A stretch of 64,000 nt of DNA from Polytrichum commune (taxonomy: Eukaryota > Streptophyta > Polytrichopsida > Polytrichales > Polytrichaceae): contig OX485808.1 in the NCBI GenBank assembly GCA_950295325.1, forward strand, positions 4,962,501 to 5,026,500, written 5' to 3'. Below, piece by piece: positions 25,240 to 36,726 of the stretch (within the stretch, counting starts at the first letter, position 1; the number at the start of each line of letters is the position of its first letter). A program made the translations under genes and the position numbers. The notes under the pieces were generated by a model, which ran no database searches, was not told the origin of the DNA, and was given only the letters and a program-made list of their open reading frames with translations.

Positions 25240-26061
25240 CTATCTAGCCTCGGAGACTACCTCTTTTTCTTTTGCTTCATTTTCTTTTGCTTTTTTTTCT
25301 TTTGCCTCTTTTTCTTTTGCCTCTTTTTCTTTTGCTGCGGCTTCTTTTGCTCGCATTGCTTCAACATTCCTGAAAATCTCCGCCCCGCGACTATAGCCAT
25401 TCTTGGGGTGACCGCCATCAATAACACATTTTGGATTCCGTCGGCCGCCCGAATTATACGACGAAGAATTCGAATACGATGAAGTGGACTGTCTTGCATT
25501 TTTGGTCATGGAGTAGAAACGCTCCAACTCGACGGACGCACTAGCCCGCATAGGTCTACGGGTGGGAGCAACCTGCAACGCGTGAATGCAAGAACACACG
25601 TGTTAGTTTAGGGAGGAAGACCCAAACGTGTCACACGTTCATTTTTTAAGTGCCGGATGATTGTAATGCGCGGTTAACCATGTTTTTTTCGGGGGGGGGG
25701 GGTTCACCTTGTCACCGGGGGCGTTCCCGTCGGAGTCGGCGAGGAGGGGCAATGCGTCCCGCAAAGGAATAGGAAGGGTGCCACTCTTCGTAGGCCGAGC
25801 GTCCATCCGCAGCCGCCGTTGAGGTGTACTACTGCCGCCGGGCCGAGAGGGGGACGTCCGGACGCATTTGCGATTTATGCCCTTGAGCGGCGACGGGGAC
25901 GGAGATCGCCGGAAGATTTGCTTGGGTGGGGGGCTATCGACGACGCCGGCGTCAAGAGGCTCCTTGGAGTAGTCGATGGTGGACGCGGCATCGTAGACGG
26001 TCTCGTAGAAGAAGCTCCCCAAGTTTGATTCGCTGACGATCTCAATCGAGGGCTCCAAACG
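25240..26061 (-). CDS. Two-exon frame with Lys/Glu-rich tail, function unknown
   Basis: Exons 26061-25708 and 25572-25240 (minus strand) join in phase 0 with AG acceptors and a GTGAAC donor, giving about 229 residues. The first is rich in Ser, Pro and Arg (SPSPSPLKG, SRPGGSS); the second has a Ser/Asn-rich part (STSSYSNSSSYNSGG) and ends in a repetitive KEKEAKEKEAKEK helix-like tail. I do not recognise it. It follows the FCP1-like domain on the same strand, 120 bp beyond its stop, so it could be an alternative 3' end of that gene or a separate gene with an unseen first exon. The codon pattern on the minus strand is far better than the plus-strand shadow frames. Confidence 0.5.
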
Positions 26062-26180
26062 CTGATGGCAAAATTAAAACAAACAAAACCCAAGGGGAGG
26101 GGGGCAGGGGGGGAGCATGAGAAAATCGATATACAATTGAGGCATACTATATCACACACAATGGCACACCATGTAGTATC

Positions 26181-26993
26181 TCAAATGAGTTTATTATATT
26201 TCGCGTGAGCGTACAACTCTCTGTACATATAGTCCTTCGGATCCATGTATCTTTCGCCTATCGGATTACAACTAAGGAACCGGGGCACGGGTAGTCCGCT
26301 CCCCACGAGCGTTTGAATGTACTTAAGTAGGTCTAACAAAAAACGGTCTCGGACCTTCTCGACCGTCCACGTGGGGCAAACGATGAAGTTGGAGGTCGGG
26401 TTCAAAATGTTTTTGGAAGCGCTGTCGTCCACCATCAACGTGTTGTCACGGGTGGGGCGAACGTCGTAGGGACAGCCGACCATGGTCGGACGCTGGTCCC
26501 ATACGACTGGCTTCAAGACCTTAAGAAATTGGTTTACGGCGGGGTTGTTGGGCTTCTTCACAACCCTGCCCTCGGGGGTGTACAATGTTTTACAAGAATC
26601 CTGTCCTAGGACCAAGCACGGGGGTTGGAGTCCCTTGAAGATGAACTCCACGACGGCCTGGGTATTCTCGGACTTCATGGAGCTCCAAATGATCACCCAC
26701 CATTTGGATAGGGCGACCTGTAGGAAGCGCTGAAGCCACGGGCGGAGGTACACTAGCTTGCTTTTGATGTACGCGGGGGATCCATCGTAGTTGGCGTCCT
26801 CGGGCTTGCAGAAAGGCACCGTGGGGACCCTCGGACAATGCACGCACTGGACAAGGACCCCGTTGAGGTCTAGCACCAGGAACCGGGTCTTGGGAGGCGA
26901 AGGTGGCGAGGGCAAAATCGGGGGGACCACCGCGCTGTCCTCCACACTCCTCGGAGAGGATCGGTGGGGAGTTGCGACGCTATGTTCCGAACC
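26181..26993 (-). CDS. FCP1/NIF-like HAD domain (copy 2), possibly exon 4 of G1
   Basis: The frame is open from a good acceptor (CGCCGCAG at 26994) to the stop at 26181, about 270 residues. After a short Ser/Pro leader it shows FLVLDLNGVLVQC (motif I with Asn for the second Asp), WVIIWSSMKSE, a PCLVLGQDSC segment, LMVDDSASKN (motif III) and a C-terminal helix region. It is a paralogue of the third exon of the gene at 7750-9646. The FCP1/SCP family dephosphorylates proteins such as the RNA polymerase II tail; the Asn makes catalysis doubtful. G1 exon 3 has a usable donor at 27671 in phase 0, so this may be the last exon of G1, with one palindrome (27435-27456) in the intervening intron. Alternatively it is a separate gene starting at the GTG/ATG-poor 5' end; no upstream in-frame ATG is obvious. 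Confidence 0.7.
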   Translation of the reverse strand, partial: GSEHSVATPHRSSPRSVEDSAVVPPILPSPPSPPKTRFLVLDLNGVLVQCVHCPRVPTVPFCKPEDANYDGSPAYIKSKLVYLRPWLQRFLQVALSKWWVIIWSSMKSENTQAVVEFIFKGLQPPCLVLGQDSCKTLYTPEGRVVKKPNNPAVNQFLKVLKPVVWDQRPTMVGCPYDVRPTRDNTLMVDDSASKNILNPTSNFIVCPTWTVEKVRDRFLLDLLKYIQTLVGSGLPVPRFLSCNPIGERYMDPKDYMYRELYAHAKYNKLI

Positions 26994-27434
26994 CTGCGGC
27001 GACGAGCGAGAGAAGGCGGCGAGGACTATGTTATGTTATGTCCATCTCAAGCAGAACGGAAATTTTGTGCAAACACAAGAAGAATTGGACCATTGGTGGC
27101 AACAAAAACATACAAGGGGAACAACATACATTGGGACACGGATGCAAACATATGGGCGCCAAAAATAATAATTTTATTTTTACAAATCTCTATGTACAAT
27201 TTGATGGGGGGGGGGGCGGTGAACGAGGGCATTCACACTATCCTAATTCTACATCTACAAAATTGGTTGCGCGCCGCCAAGGTCGAGCGTAGTCGAATGC
27301 AGGTGAGACGAAGGGGATCGCGGGGGGGCACGTTGGGGGGAGGGGGAGCAAGTGTAGACCAGGGGGGGCAAGGGGTGTGCATTTCCTCCTAGCAAGGGGG
27401 ACACGACCACGCCAACAAGACAGTGACCCAGGAA

Positions 27435-27456
27435 GTTTGGGTCGGTCGACCCAAAC
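27435..27456. repeat. 22-bp palindrome in the putative third intron of G1
   Basis: Perfect copy of the first family: half-site GTTTGGGTCG, centre GT, then the reverse complement. It lies between G1 exon 3 and the FCP1-like exon. Confidence 0.95.
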
Positions 27457-27755
27457 TGGGAGGGCTCAGTGTATTACCTCGCCCTGGTCATGTCTTGACG
27501 ATGTGGAAGCCTCCACTGTCCCCGCTGCCCCGCCTCTCTCGCCACCGCCTTCTCCGACGACGTCAGGAACCTTCTCCTGCAAACGATCGGCATCAGGCCC
27601 TTGTCCTAAACCAATCTCCGCATGTGCATCATGCATGGGTTCATCGATTTGGTTAGGAGTAGAGGTATCACCAGGCCCTTGGAGGCTTCAACATCTAACA
27701 TGGTTGTGTCTCTTTGAGACACAAGTTCGTAAAGGGAAGACTGAGCTGCTTTGGG

Positions 27756-27777
27756 GTTTGGGTCGCCCGACCCAAAC
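27756..27777. repeat. Palindrome inside G1 coding exon 3
   Basis: Perfect first-family palindrome (centre CC) within the open frame; on the minus strand it encodes FGSGDPN. The G2 paralogue has the palindrome at the aligned place (63905-63926, FGSADPN). Confidence 0.95.
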
Positions 27778-29014
27778 TGTCCTGCATCTGGAGAGGGCCC
27801 TTCGGACACTACAGTGGATGGTGGGTTTGGGTCGTCCGATTGGTGGGGTGGCGCCATGACTATGGGGGGCCGAAGTGGTGGAGGGCCCAAAGGGGAGGAG
27901 GCTCCAGAGACACGCCAGATGTTGGGGTCATCCACTTGCTGGACCGGCGCGTACGGAACTTGGTGGGGCCGCATCAAGTGCTGGAAGCTAAAAGACGATT
28001 GCGGCACAGGCTGCTGAGGGATGCTCTGCGGAGGGAAGCCGGGGGGCAAGTGCGGGAAGGAGCTGGAGGGAGCCACCACCAAACCTTGCGCCCACATTCC
28101 TTGTATCACTTGTGATATCAAGTCGGCGTGGGACGGAGGTTGGGCCATCGCCCTTTGACGCTCCTGCTCCAACAGGAGAGCCCTCAGCTCTGCTACCTCG
28201 TTCCGCATTGAGGGTTCTTCCGCGGCAGCCTTCTGCAGGCGGACTCGCTGCTCCTCGTCCCTCCTCATTTTCTCGTTCGCCTCCTCCACAATCAGGACCT
28301 CGGGCTTCACCTTAATCATGCCAGCGAACGCTGTCGGGGACGGGGGATCTGATCTTAGCCGTTTGGCGAGCTCGATGTCATCGTCGTCCTCGCTGCTTAT
28401 GGCAATGGTCTCCTCCACGGAGTAGTCGCCATACAGCTTCTTCCCCTTTAACTTCCTCCTCTCCCTGAACGTCGCGGTGGCGTCCCTGGAGTACATGTCC
28501 CGTGCATCGTCCACAGTCAGGACGGGCACGAGCTTACTCTGCGGGGTTGCCGCCCGCATCGCCTTCTTCCGTTGAGGGGCTTCGGATTGTTGCGTGAAGA
28601 TTGTTGCCCCTTCCTCGACGTCGCCTTCCTTCTCCGCCTCCTCGTGTTCCTCTTCTTCCTCCTCCTCCTCCTCAACCTCGCCACCTTCTGTGCGAGACGG
28701 ATTGCCCGGATGCAACCCGACCAGAGGTTCGGGAACTTGGGTCGTGGCCCTCATGGCCATTTCCTCCGGGTTGATGCGCCTCACCCTATCAAGAGGGTTT
28801 TCGCGACCCAGAACAACCTCGTCGACGTAGCTACCCGGGATCCAATCGAGGATGTCCATCTTCTTCGCCAGCGATTTTTGCACCCTATAAAATGGCAGAT
28901 CGCCATCCTCTATGTAGGAGTATATATTCAGCCCCGACATCTATACAATCCAAGTTATAGGGAAATTAGAATTTGTCGAGGCAGTCACATAAACAAGACT
29001 AAGTGAAATGTGTA

Positions 29015-29108
29015 GTTTGGGTCGGTCGACCCAAACCTGCAAAGAGCCTAGTTTGGGCCGGTCGACCCAAACCTGCAAAGAGCCTAGTTTGGGTCGATCG
29101 ACCCAAAC
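29015..29108. repeat. Three palindromes in intron 2 of G1
   Basis: Sites at 29015-29036 (centre GT), 29051-29072 (one base changed, GGGCCG) and 29087-29108 (centre AT), spaced exactly 36 bp apart by the spacer CTGCAAAGAGCCTA. The intron runs 29136-28941; the palindromes lie near its donor. Confidence 0.95.
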
Positions 29109-30558
29109 TGCTTACGAGCTATAGAAAGTCACTTACCATAGCAGCATAGACAGGTTTTGAGCCTCCGAAGACGTTGAAGATGCAGTCCCCTCTCCTCGTC
29201 AGCGTCCTCATCATTCTCATGTAAAATTCCATCCGCAGCTCATCTGCAGGATAGTTCGCGTATTTAGCCTCGTCGTAGAGGCACTTGTTGGCACCCAACC
29301 CTTCTGGAACTTGGAAGAGTTTGTCCATCCGGGATATAGGGTGGTTCGGCACCTTCAGCAACTCCGCTTTATACACGAAGTACAAACACAAGACGTTGAC
29401 GAACTTGGTCTTCTTGTCCTTCAACGTCGTGTAAGCCCCCTCCGCCGGTGCGGCGATGTAGTGAGACTTGGACACTGCATACTCCGGCTGCAGTTTCCGG
29501 ACAAGCTCGTACACCTGCTCCGCCCTTCTATCCTCGACTATCCAAAGCCAGATATCTACCTCCCTGAACTTAGGGCTTGCATAATCGACGAACTTAGTTA
29601 AGAAGGGGTCGTAGAAGAGGGTGCTCATCGTGCCCTCAAATGAGCTTCCAGGAATATTTCTAAAATCAATCATCCCAAAAGGAAAGCGGTCCCTTGCTTT
29701 CGTCCTTATCGCCATTCTGGCGTCTTGACCTGGCCAGCCCTGAATTTTCAAAGGCTCGAAGGTGACAAGGTTGAAGTAAGCGTCCCCTTCAAACTGGACA
29801 ATCTTCTTCTCCTTGATGAAGTTCGAGAACGCACGCGCTGTGTGATCCGGAAGCGCCCGGTTCTTCCCACCCTTCACCATCCTGGCCCGCAAGAAGTCGT
29901 CCCCCGCTTCCCTTATTAGAGCCGCCATGGAGGCACTGGTGAACTTATATTCATCTTTGAATGCTCTCCAGTTAGCCTCATGAACCTCGCCGTCCACGAC
30001 AATATTCCTCTCTGGCACCAATTTATGCAGCTCCTGCACGATAGTCGTCTTCTTTTTCCTGTTCTCCGTCCATTCCTTCATGGTGTAGCATGAAGGAACG
30101 AAGGATTTGGGCTTTACGAAGACAATCTTCGGGTGCACCCAGCACCTCTTGGCCGTGGGTGCCATGTGCAGGATGTGCGATGCCGCCTTCTCCACCTCCG
30201 TCTCTGACAGCCCTTGAAGAGTTCTAAAGAACTCTCTCACGAGAGGCTTCATCTGCTTGAAGCGCGAGGCCAGGCTGAAAAAAGCGCCAGTGTCGGGGTC
30301 GATCAAATCCCCCGTCTCGTGCTTTTCAAACATGGTTTTCCACTTCCTCCAAACTGAGTCCGATGTTGTAATCAAGTAAATCTCCCCCTTCAGGTCACTG
30401 TATTTCTTCTGCTTGTGGCTCGAATTATCAATGGAGGAGAATTTGTTGATCATTTGGTATTTGAAATCCTGCACGTGAACAAAACATAACATTTGAATGC
30501 GTGTTAGTTAAGTACATATGATTTTCAAACCATATCATGACCAACATCTACAACAAGA

Positions 30559-30727
30559 GTTTGGGTCGGTCGACCCAAACTGAAAAAAAACACAAGACTG
30601 CAACAGTTGTTTGGGTCGATCGACCCAAACTAAAAAAACACAAGACTGCAACAGTTGTTTGGGTCGATCGACCCAAACTAAAAAAAACACAAGACTGCAC
30701 CAGGAGTTTGGGTCGGTCGACCCAAAC
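30559..30727. repeat. Four palindromes in intron 1 of the G1 coding region
   Basis: Sites at 30559-30580 (centre GT), 30609-30630 (AT), 30657-30678 (AT) and 30706-30727 (GT), spaced 48-50 bp with an AAAACACAAGACTGCA spacer. The intron spans 30736-30469, between the exon ending KWE and the exon starting DFKYQ. The G2 intron at the same place has two sites. Confidence 0.95.
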
Positions 30728-32062
30728 AATATTCACCTCCCACTTGGGATTCTTGTCCTTCGCATTCTCCCTCTCCTTGGGAGGCCTACCATAGAACTCC
30801 CACACCTCCCGCGAGGCCATGATATTCCTTATCCAGGAAGCTTGGTAGGCCCTCTTCTTGTTTCCCATATTGAAGTACCGGGAGATGTCGCTGAGCTTGG
30901 TCTTGTCGTCAGACCACACCACCAGTGCCTTCCAAACCTTCAGCTTTTCCTTCTAATTGTTGGGATCGTCCCACTTATTCATGAGTTGGATTTTCTTGGA
31001 TGCCTCCACGCTGTGTTGGCCGTCTATCAGCCAAAAATCGCCCTTCTGAATTGTTGGCCACATTTCAGGTGTAGGCATTTTCTTGAGACCCTGTGGCATC
31101 ACTACAATCGTTTGCCTGTCGTCTTTAAACTGCTCGCAAATGATCTTCGCGATTATCCAGTCAACGTAGGCGTCCTCCTTTGCCCGGACACACTTCTCCG
31201 GTGGCGCTAGATGGCACTGGCTGATGTTCACGTCGAACTTGAAATCCCTGCCCATGAAAAAACAGTGGGAGCATTTCGTCGTGAAATTGTTCACGATTTT
31301 CTGCAGCTCCCCTGCATCCACCTCTTTGCCGGGCTTCGGCATGCGCAACTCCGGTGAGACTGGCTCGTCAGTCATCACAGATGACTCTCTCGCCCTCTTG
31401 GATGGAGTTGTTTGACGGCTCCCAGAAGGTGTAGGGGTCTCACTATTCGTAGGTGTTTGGGAGGGAGTGGTCCTACGCGAGTCAGCCGGTACTGGTAGCG
31501 GCATCCTCACCGATTGAGGTCTTAACGACCCTGCTCCTTCCTCTGTGGGAGCTTTCCGCCTCACAGGTTGCTGTGATTTGGTTTTGCTTTGCAGGCCCCT
31601 GTTCAGCACGGTTATTGCATGTTTTAGTTTTGTGAACCGGCTTGAGACCTTGGTATTCGATGTACTCCCATCGATAAATATTGTCCCCGGCTTGATAACT
31701 TCCGGTTCGACACAGGACTCTCTTGCATAGAGTGCGTCGAAAGGCTCGGAGAACTGGTGCATGAACATATGCGCGTTCTGCACAGCCGAGTTCTCGAGGA
31801 TGACGTCGGTATAGTCTCCAAGAGAATGTACCGATGCGACCTCCCATCCCGTAAGAGTCGCCCAGGTGTGTTTCTCCACGGTTCCCACCTTGACAACAAA
31901 AATCATTTTGTATGTTGAGGCTTTGACTACTTGAATAGACCAAGCGAGGACAAGCCCGTCCTTAGGGGAATAGGAGCCATCCTGCGGGGTTTCGTGCTCC
32001 TGCCACAACATGTCCGGCGCAGGCATGAACCACCTTTCGCCGGGTCTTTTCTTTGGAGCCAT

Positions 32063-32629
32063 CTGTAAGAAAATAATGTGCAAAGTTAGTTTCGGTCGTT
32101 CGACCCAAATATCTACGACATGAATAGGTTTAGGTGGATTGTGTATTTATATATTTCAGCATCATTTGTAATGATAATAAGAATGTTGTGATTATTGGAT
32201 GGATTTGCATTTTATATTGTTTGTGACATGCAGGATTCCTTGATACTTTTCCTTGATACATTCTTTGATTATTATTTTGGGTTGATGTGAATTTTATATT
32301 GATGCAAAAATCATGGATTTCTTTATGAGTTTATAATTAGAAGACTTAGTTTGGGTCGTTCGACCCAAACATGATGCTTTGTGTTATATTTTGGTCGTTC
32401 GGCCCAAACATGATGCTTTGTTTTGTGTTTGGGTCGAGCGACCCAAACAAGGGGCTGTGTTTGGGTCGGTCGACCCATACAAGAGGCTGTGTTTGGGTCG
32501 TCTCCCCAAACAGTATTATTTTAATGTATTTTTTAAACTTGGCATCTAGCGTATACAATGCTTATGCATTGTGTATGCTACAAAACCGTGAATATACAAA
32601 CACATATTGGTTAAAATAAAACAAAATAC
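32063..32629 (-). repeat. 5'-leader intron of G1 with six palindromes
   Basis: An intron is inferred from the acceptor TTACAG directly before the ATG at 32062 and the donor GGTATTTTG at 32629. It shares CAATGCATAAGCATTGTATA with the G2 leader intron (58448-58472). Palindromes, some imperfect, lie at 32089, 32349, 32388, 32427, 32459 and 32491. The intron is 567 bp here against 1271 bp in G2, a difference largely due to palindrome expansion in G2. Confidence 0.75.
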
Positions 32630-32764
32630 CTTTCAAAGATGTTGTGCAGACAATTTGGAGTAGAGCAGGTTGTTCTTCCAATAATTCTCAATATCAAACA
32701 AACTGTGAGAAAGTTCAATGAGAAACTTTCAAACAAGTATCAACTCTCTCAAATAGCTCTTGGA

Positions 32765-33050
32765 TCTCTCAACCAACTCCTGAATCTCACACGGAACTAC
32801 TGAATCTCTCAAAAGACTTCGAAATGTCTAAACCAACTCCTGAATCTCACACACAACTACTAAACCTCTCAAAAGCCTTCGAAATGTCCAAACCAACTCC
32901 TGAATCTCACACACAACTACTAAACCTCTCAAAAGACTTCAAAATGTCTAAACCCACTCCTGAATCCCTCACAAAACTACTGAATCTCTCAAACGACTTC
33001 GAAAACTCTCAAACAACTCTTGATACTCTTAAAGAACTCTTGAATTTCAC
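32765..33050. repeat. 60-bp tandem repeats in the G1 leader region
   Basis: Four to five units of about 60 bp with AACTCCTGAATCTCACACA and CTCTCAAAAGACTTCGAAAT. The plus-strand frame at 32824-33195 reads a 20-residue repeat (KPTPESHTQLLNLSK), but the repeat length, divisible by three, explains the open frame. It lies just upstream of the leader-intron donor of G1, on the opposite strand, so I take it as non-coding leader. Confidence 0.7.
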
Positions 33051-33239
33051 AAGCACTCCTAAAACTTCCAGTACAAACACCTGGACCTCCCAAACCGAAG
33101 CTTTATCTACTACCGAATGTTCTACTAACTTCCTTCAGCACTTTCCAATACTCTTCAACACTCTTTTGCTAACTTCCTTCACTCTCACGCTCTAAAACCT
33201 TCCTCCGTATGTTTCTGTTTCTTTCAAAACTCTTCCTAA

Positions 33240-33415
33240 CTTCTAAGATTGCACAAGGGCTATTCTATTGAAGAGCAAAAGAAAGGAGGGAAAAGAAGAT
33301 GCAGAAGAAAGCAATGAACGCGGGAGAATGAAGGGTTAACCTACACCAAGCCTGATTCGCCGCGGCGCTTTGCGAAAGCGGCGCTTCAGGAGAGGCGGCG
33401 CTTCCAAGCGAGGCG

Positions 33416-33473
<58 letters not shown>

Positions 33474-33560
33474 AATGAGAAATGCGACGGTTGGGGTTTT
33501 GTTTACCTCGGGCATTGGCCCCCAACCGCATGAATAGGGTGCCCACAGGATTAGGGCACC
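33240..33560 (-). promoter_or_regulatory. Promoter/5' leader region of G1 with (GA)n tract
   Basis: On the minus strand this reads a CT-rich tract (33418-33470 is a (GA)n microsatellite on plus), then GGAAGCGCCGCC and GAAGCGCCGCT words, then a CT-rich leader. The same order (GCGCCGCC and GAAAGCGCCGCC words, then long CT-rich leader) lies upstream of G2 at 57700-57930, which argues for a conserved promoter/leader. No clear TATA box was found. Confidence 0.55.
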
Positions 33561-36400
33561 CACGGAAACAGGGTTACAGGGAACCCTAAAACCTAAATCA
33601 TAACGCTTGACTCTAAACCCTTAGCGGGCCTACCTCTTTAAGAGTACATAGGCTATTTGCCTCATAGCATAGGTTGCATTCTACAATATCAACTTTTTGT
33701 AAGTTGAAAACCTTTTGAGTTTGTAAGTTCCTCGCCAATTGCCTCAAAACTAAATTTTAGTAGGTTAAAATCCTTCATATCTTTTAATGTTGTAGGTTTT
33801 AAAATCAAAATTTGAGTACTAAGTGGGATCCTTGGCAGGAATTGAACCTGGCTAAGCCTTTCACCACGTTTGAAGGCCAAGGATTAACCAAGTCCTTTTT
33901 AAAGAGTTGATTATAAGTTTTGAAAGGTTGCTAAAATTCAAATGAGTTTCAGGGTGAAAGTTCTCACCATGTTCTCATTCAACCTCTACTCTTCCTGCAA
34001 GATATAGCCTAAAGATATGCACTTAGGCCAACTAATTTCCCAATTTGAAGAAGGATGAATGGCTAAAATCCTTTCTTTTAAAAAAAATTTAGGCAAAATT
34101 TCCTAAATGTTTTTATCACATAGGTTGATATCCTATGTTTTTAAATTGTCCATAGGCTCTTTGTCCTACACTTTCAAAATTTTATAGGCTAAGTCACTAA
34201 TTTTGTAGGCTGCATTTGTTTTAATCGGTATATTCGTTAATTTGGGATTTTTTCGGCATTTTGAGAAAGTTACAAATATAAGAACATGGATAAAATCGCA
34301 CGTACATTGGAGAATGTTGTAAGATGCAAATACTTTGAAGCGGGTGTTCATATCAAGAACGCAATTAAGATCTCATATGAAGATGGTTTAGGTAGGACGA
34401 CCCAAACATTACACTATGTTGTTGTGGTCCATATATTAATTTGAGAGAAGAGAAAATCTCAAATTAGCAAATTTTAGGGTTTAGGTTCTTTTGGACCCTG
34501 CTCTAAACCCTTATTAATTTTTTCAAAAGAACTATGGAGTACCCTAAGGTGCTACATAAAATGTGTTATTCTACAAAACTAACCATTTATATAGCCAGCG
34601 CATTCTTACAACAAAACTTTATGCTAAACTAATACTTATCCCCTACTTACATGACACCATACCCTAAATTTTCCAAAATCATTGAAGGCATTGGTTTCTC
34701 TTTTGTTTGAGCATGTTAGAAAATTTAAACCATATAATTGCGTTATATTTAACGATGTAACCATTCACATTTAGTCTTTACCAATGATGCCAACAATTCA
34801 CACGATATTGAATGAAAAAAAAGAAGATTACCCACACCCCCCAACATGTGGAACAATTTAGAATAATTGAGTGTGGAGCCTAATAAATGAATACCTTCCC
34901 CAACTGCATTTTGCAAGGGTTTTGAAATGCACGATCCTTATTTGAAAATGCGAACATGCTCAAGTTTTAAGTACATCCCTTAGATCGTGACTTTCACGAA
35001 TCACATAGTCGCCAATAAATCATGGTTCATGATATATTTAATATATAGATTGTGATATAAGAGTAAATGGGATAAGCACAACATCAAATGAAGCCATTCA
35101 AGCAATCATGTTGTTATTCCCTGTTCCTTCCATGTATATTAGATGATGGCGCAAGATAAAATAGATGTTGTTTGTATATGGGGGCATCAGTGAACCACAA
35201 CTACATTTGGTGTTTAGGGTTTAGGAGATAGGAGATAGGAGATAGGAGATAGGGTTATAACATATTAATCTATCCAATGTCAATGTATAACATTGTCTTA
35301 CTCGTGAGAAGAGTCTTATAGGAAGGTTATAGTGAAGACGATGTTGATTATGTTAATTTGTTATTTGAGACGTTTAAACGCGATATATTGATTGGTCGTG
35401 TGTTTATTCAAATAACATGAAATATTGTGGATGTTAATAGGGGCTAGGGGTCCAACTTTGGATGTTTCGCTCACTTTAGGGAATCACATATTAGTCGCTA
35501 ATAAACCATCGTTCATGATGTATTTAATATATGGAATGTCATGTAAAAGTAAATCGGAGAAGCACAACATCATGTTGTTATTCATTGTTCTCTCCACGTG
35601 TATTAGATAATGGAGGAAGATATAACAGATATTGTTTGCATAATATGAAGAAGAGTCTAATCGGAAGGTCATAGTAAATACAATCTTGATCATGTTAATA
35701 TGTTATATGGGACGTTTAAACATGATATCCTAATTGGTTTTGTATTTAGTCAATGCGTATTTCATGTTGTGGATGTTATAAGGGTTTAGGGTCCAATCTT
35801 GGATGTTTTGCTCTCACATATTAGTAAACTTGAAGTGAACTTGAGGATGAATTCAAGTAACATTAAAAGATTGAACTAGAAAGGGACATTGGTAGTTAGT
35901 ATCCCCTTAACAACGTCCACATACGTTCGTCATTGCCACTCTTGCATGCGAGATAATAGAGCAAGGTTCTAGGGTTTAGGGTTTAGGGGGGACAAATAAA
36001 TAATTCTATTCATCATGACAATGGCCTCAAGCCTTGGAAACTCTCTCATAATTGCAGCCTCCAAATGGCCCAAACCCCACCTAAATAGGTTTACACTTGA
36101 AAGCATTGAATGGAGTTGTGTTTGGGTCTACATATTGGTTAAAATATACCTTGATGATACTTGAAAAAATTAATGTGGCCGCCACCCTTCCTCCCAATGG
36201 CGTATGTCATATCCACACAAAACAAAACAAATAGATTAAATAACATAGACTAAGTCATATGACGGCTGGGGTATCAGAGGGGCATTGATAGATGCGCATT
36301 TTTCTACTATAAACATAAAACGGGGAATTCTGTCAGGAGGTTTGAAATAACCTCTGCAAGAGAAGAAGGCGGGGAAGACATCCAATGACTAAGTCTGGGA
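33561..36400. other. Divergent intergenic region between G1 and T2
   Basis: No gene. It contains a MITE with an embedded 22-bp site (34228-34470), two related blocks at 35030-35180 and 35510-35650 (a diverged duplication), a heptamer array GGAGATA at 35224-35252, and TTTAGGG words near 35213 and 35968. Segments here match, in inverted order, the T3-G2 intergenic region (for example 35065-35110 against 56735-56790), so both divergent modules share this spacer. Confidence 0.65.
34228..34470. mobile_element. MITE of the GTTAATTTGAGA family with an embedded 22-bp site
   Basis: Ends GTTAATTTGGGATTTTTTC and (reverse complement of the right end) GCTAATTTGAGATTTTCTC bound about 240 bp. Inside, 34386-34407 reads GTTTAGGTAGG then ACGACCCAAAC, a 22-bp site like the large palindromes but with one half altered. 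The same site occurs inverted at 56916-56937 in the other module. Confidence 0.65.
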
Positions 36401-36412
36401 AGCGGAGGTGGA

Positions 36413-36423
36413 TAGTATAAAGG
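36413..36423 (+). promoter_or_regulatory. TATA box of T2
   Basis: TAGTATAAAGG. T3 has GTAGTATAAAG on the minus strand at the equivalent place (54842-54852). Downstream both share a leader with AAGGTTCGTG, then ATGC and CCGTT..ATGAG words. The ATG lies 1.4 kb downstream, implying a long leader intron. Confidence 0.65.
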
Positions 36424-36726
36424 GGCGCACCCCCCAAAAGTCGGTCATTTTTTTCTCTTCTCCCGCTGTCGAATTCGTAGAGAGAACTCTTAGTAGGAGC
36501 TGTACTTCAAGGTTCGTGCATGCTGCCGTTCATGAGCACTTATCCATAGCATGCAAGTTCATGAGCACCTATCCACACCATGCAAGCCCACCGTGAACTT
36601 TGCAATGAGCTCAAATTCAACACACCACGCAATATCCGCCGCATTATACGCCGGATTTTGTGGTGTACTTGGGCGAACCTTCACCTTTACACTAGTGTTG
36701 GCGGGTTTTGAGTCTGACCCTATGAG

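Larger units (their letters stand above)
27606..32062 (-). pseudogene. G1: ParB/DGQHR-like gene with one in-frame stop
   Basis: Exons on the minus strand are 32062-30737, 30468-29137 and 28940-27606 (or to 27672 if spliced on), all phase 0. Exon 1 starts MAPKKRPGERWF and holds DFWLIDGQHSVEASKK, like the ParB/DGQHR nucleotide-binding motif, then WEFYGRPPKEREN. Exon 2 (444 codons) is Lys-rich and open, with ARRGDCIFNVFGG-like text near its end. Exon 3 has acidic EEEEEE runs, RDMYSRDATATFRERRKLKG, a helical part (EVAELRALLLEQERQ) and a Pro/Gln-rich tail. One TAG at 30953-30955 interrupts exon 1 where G2 reads CTA, so this copy is probably a pseudogene unless read through. It is transcribed away from T2. 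No homologue of known function is evident apart from the motif. Confidence 0.75.

Noticed and set aside
25257-25499. Lys-rich frame KKKRQKKKRQKKKK on the minus strand
   Set aside because: It is the alternative frame of the KEKEAKEKE-encoding exon at 25572-25240.
32824-33195. Plus-strand frame with 20-residue repeats (SKPTPESHTQLLNLS)
   Set aside because: A 60-bp tandem repeat in the G1 leader explains it; no start context or splice pattern supports a gene.
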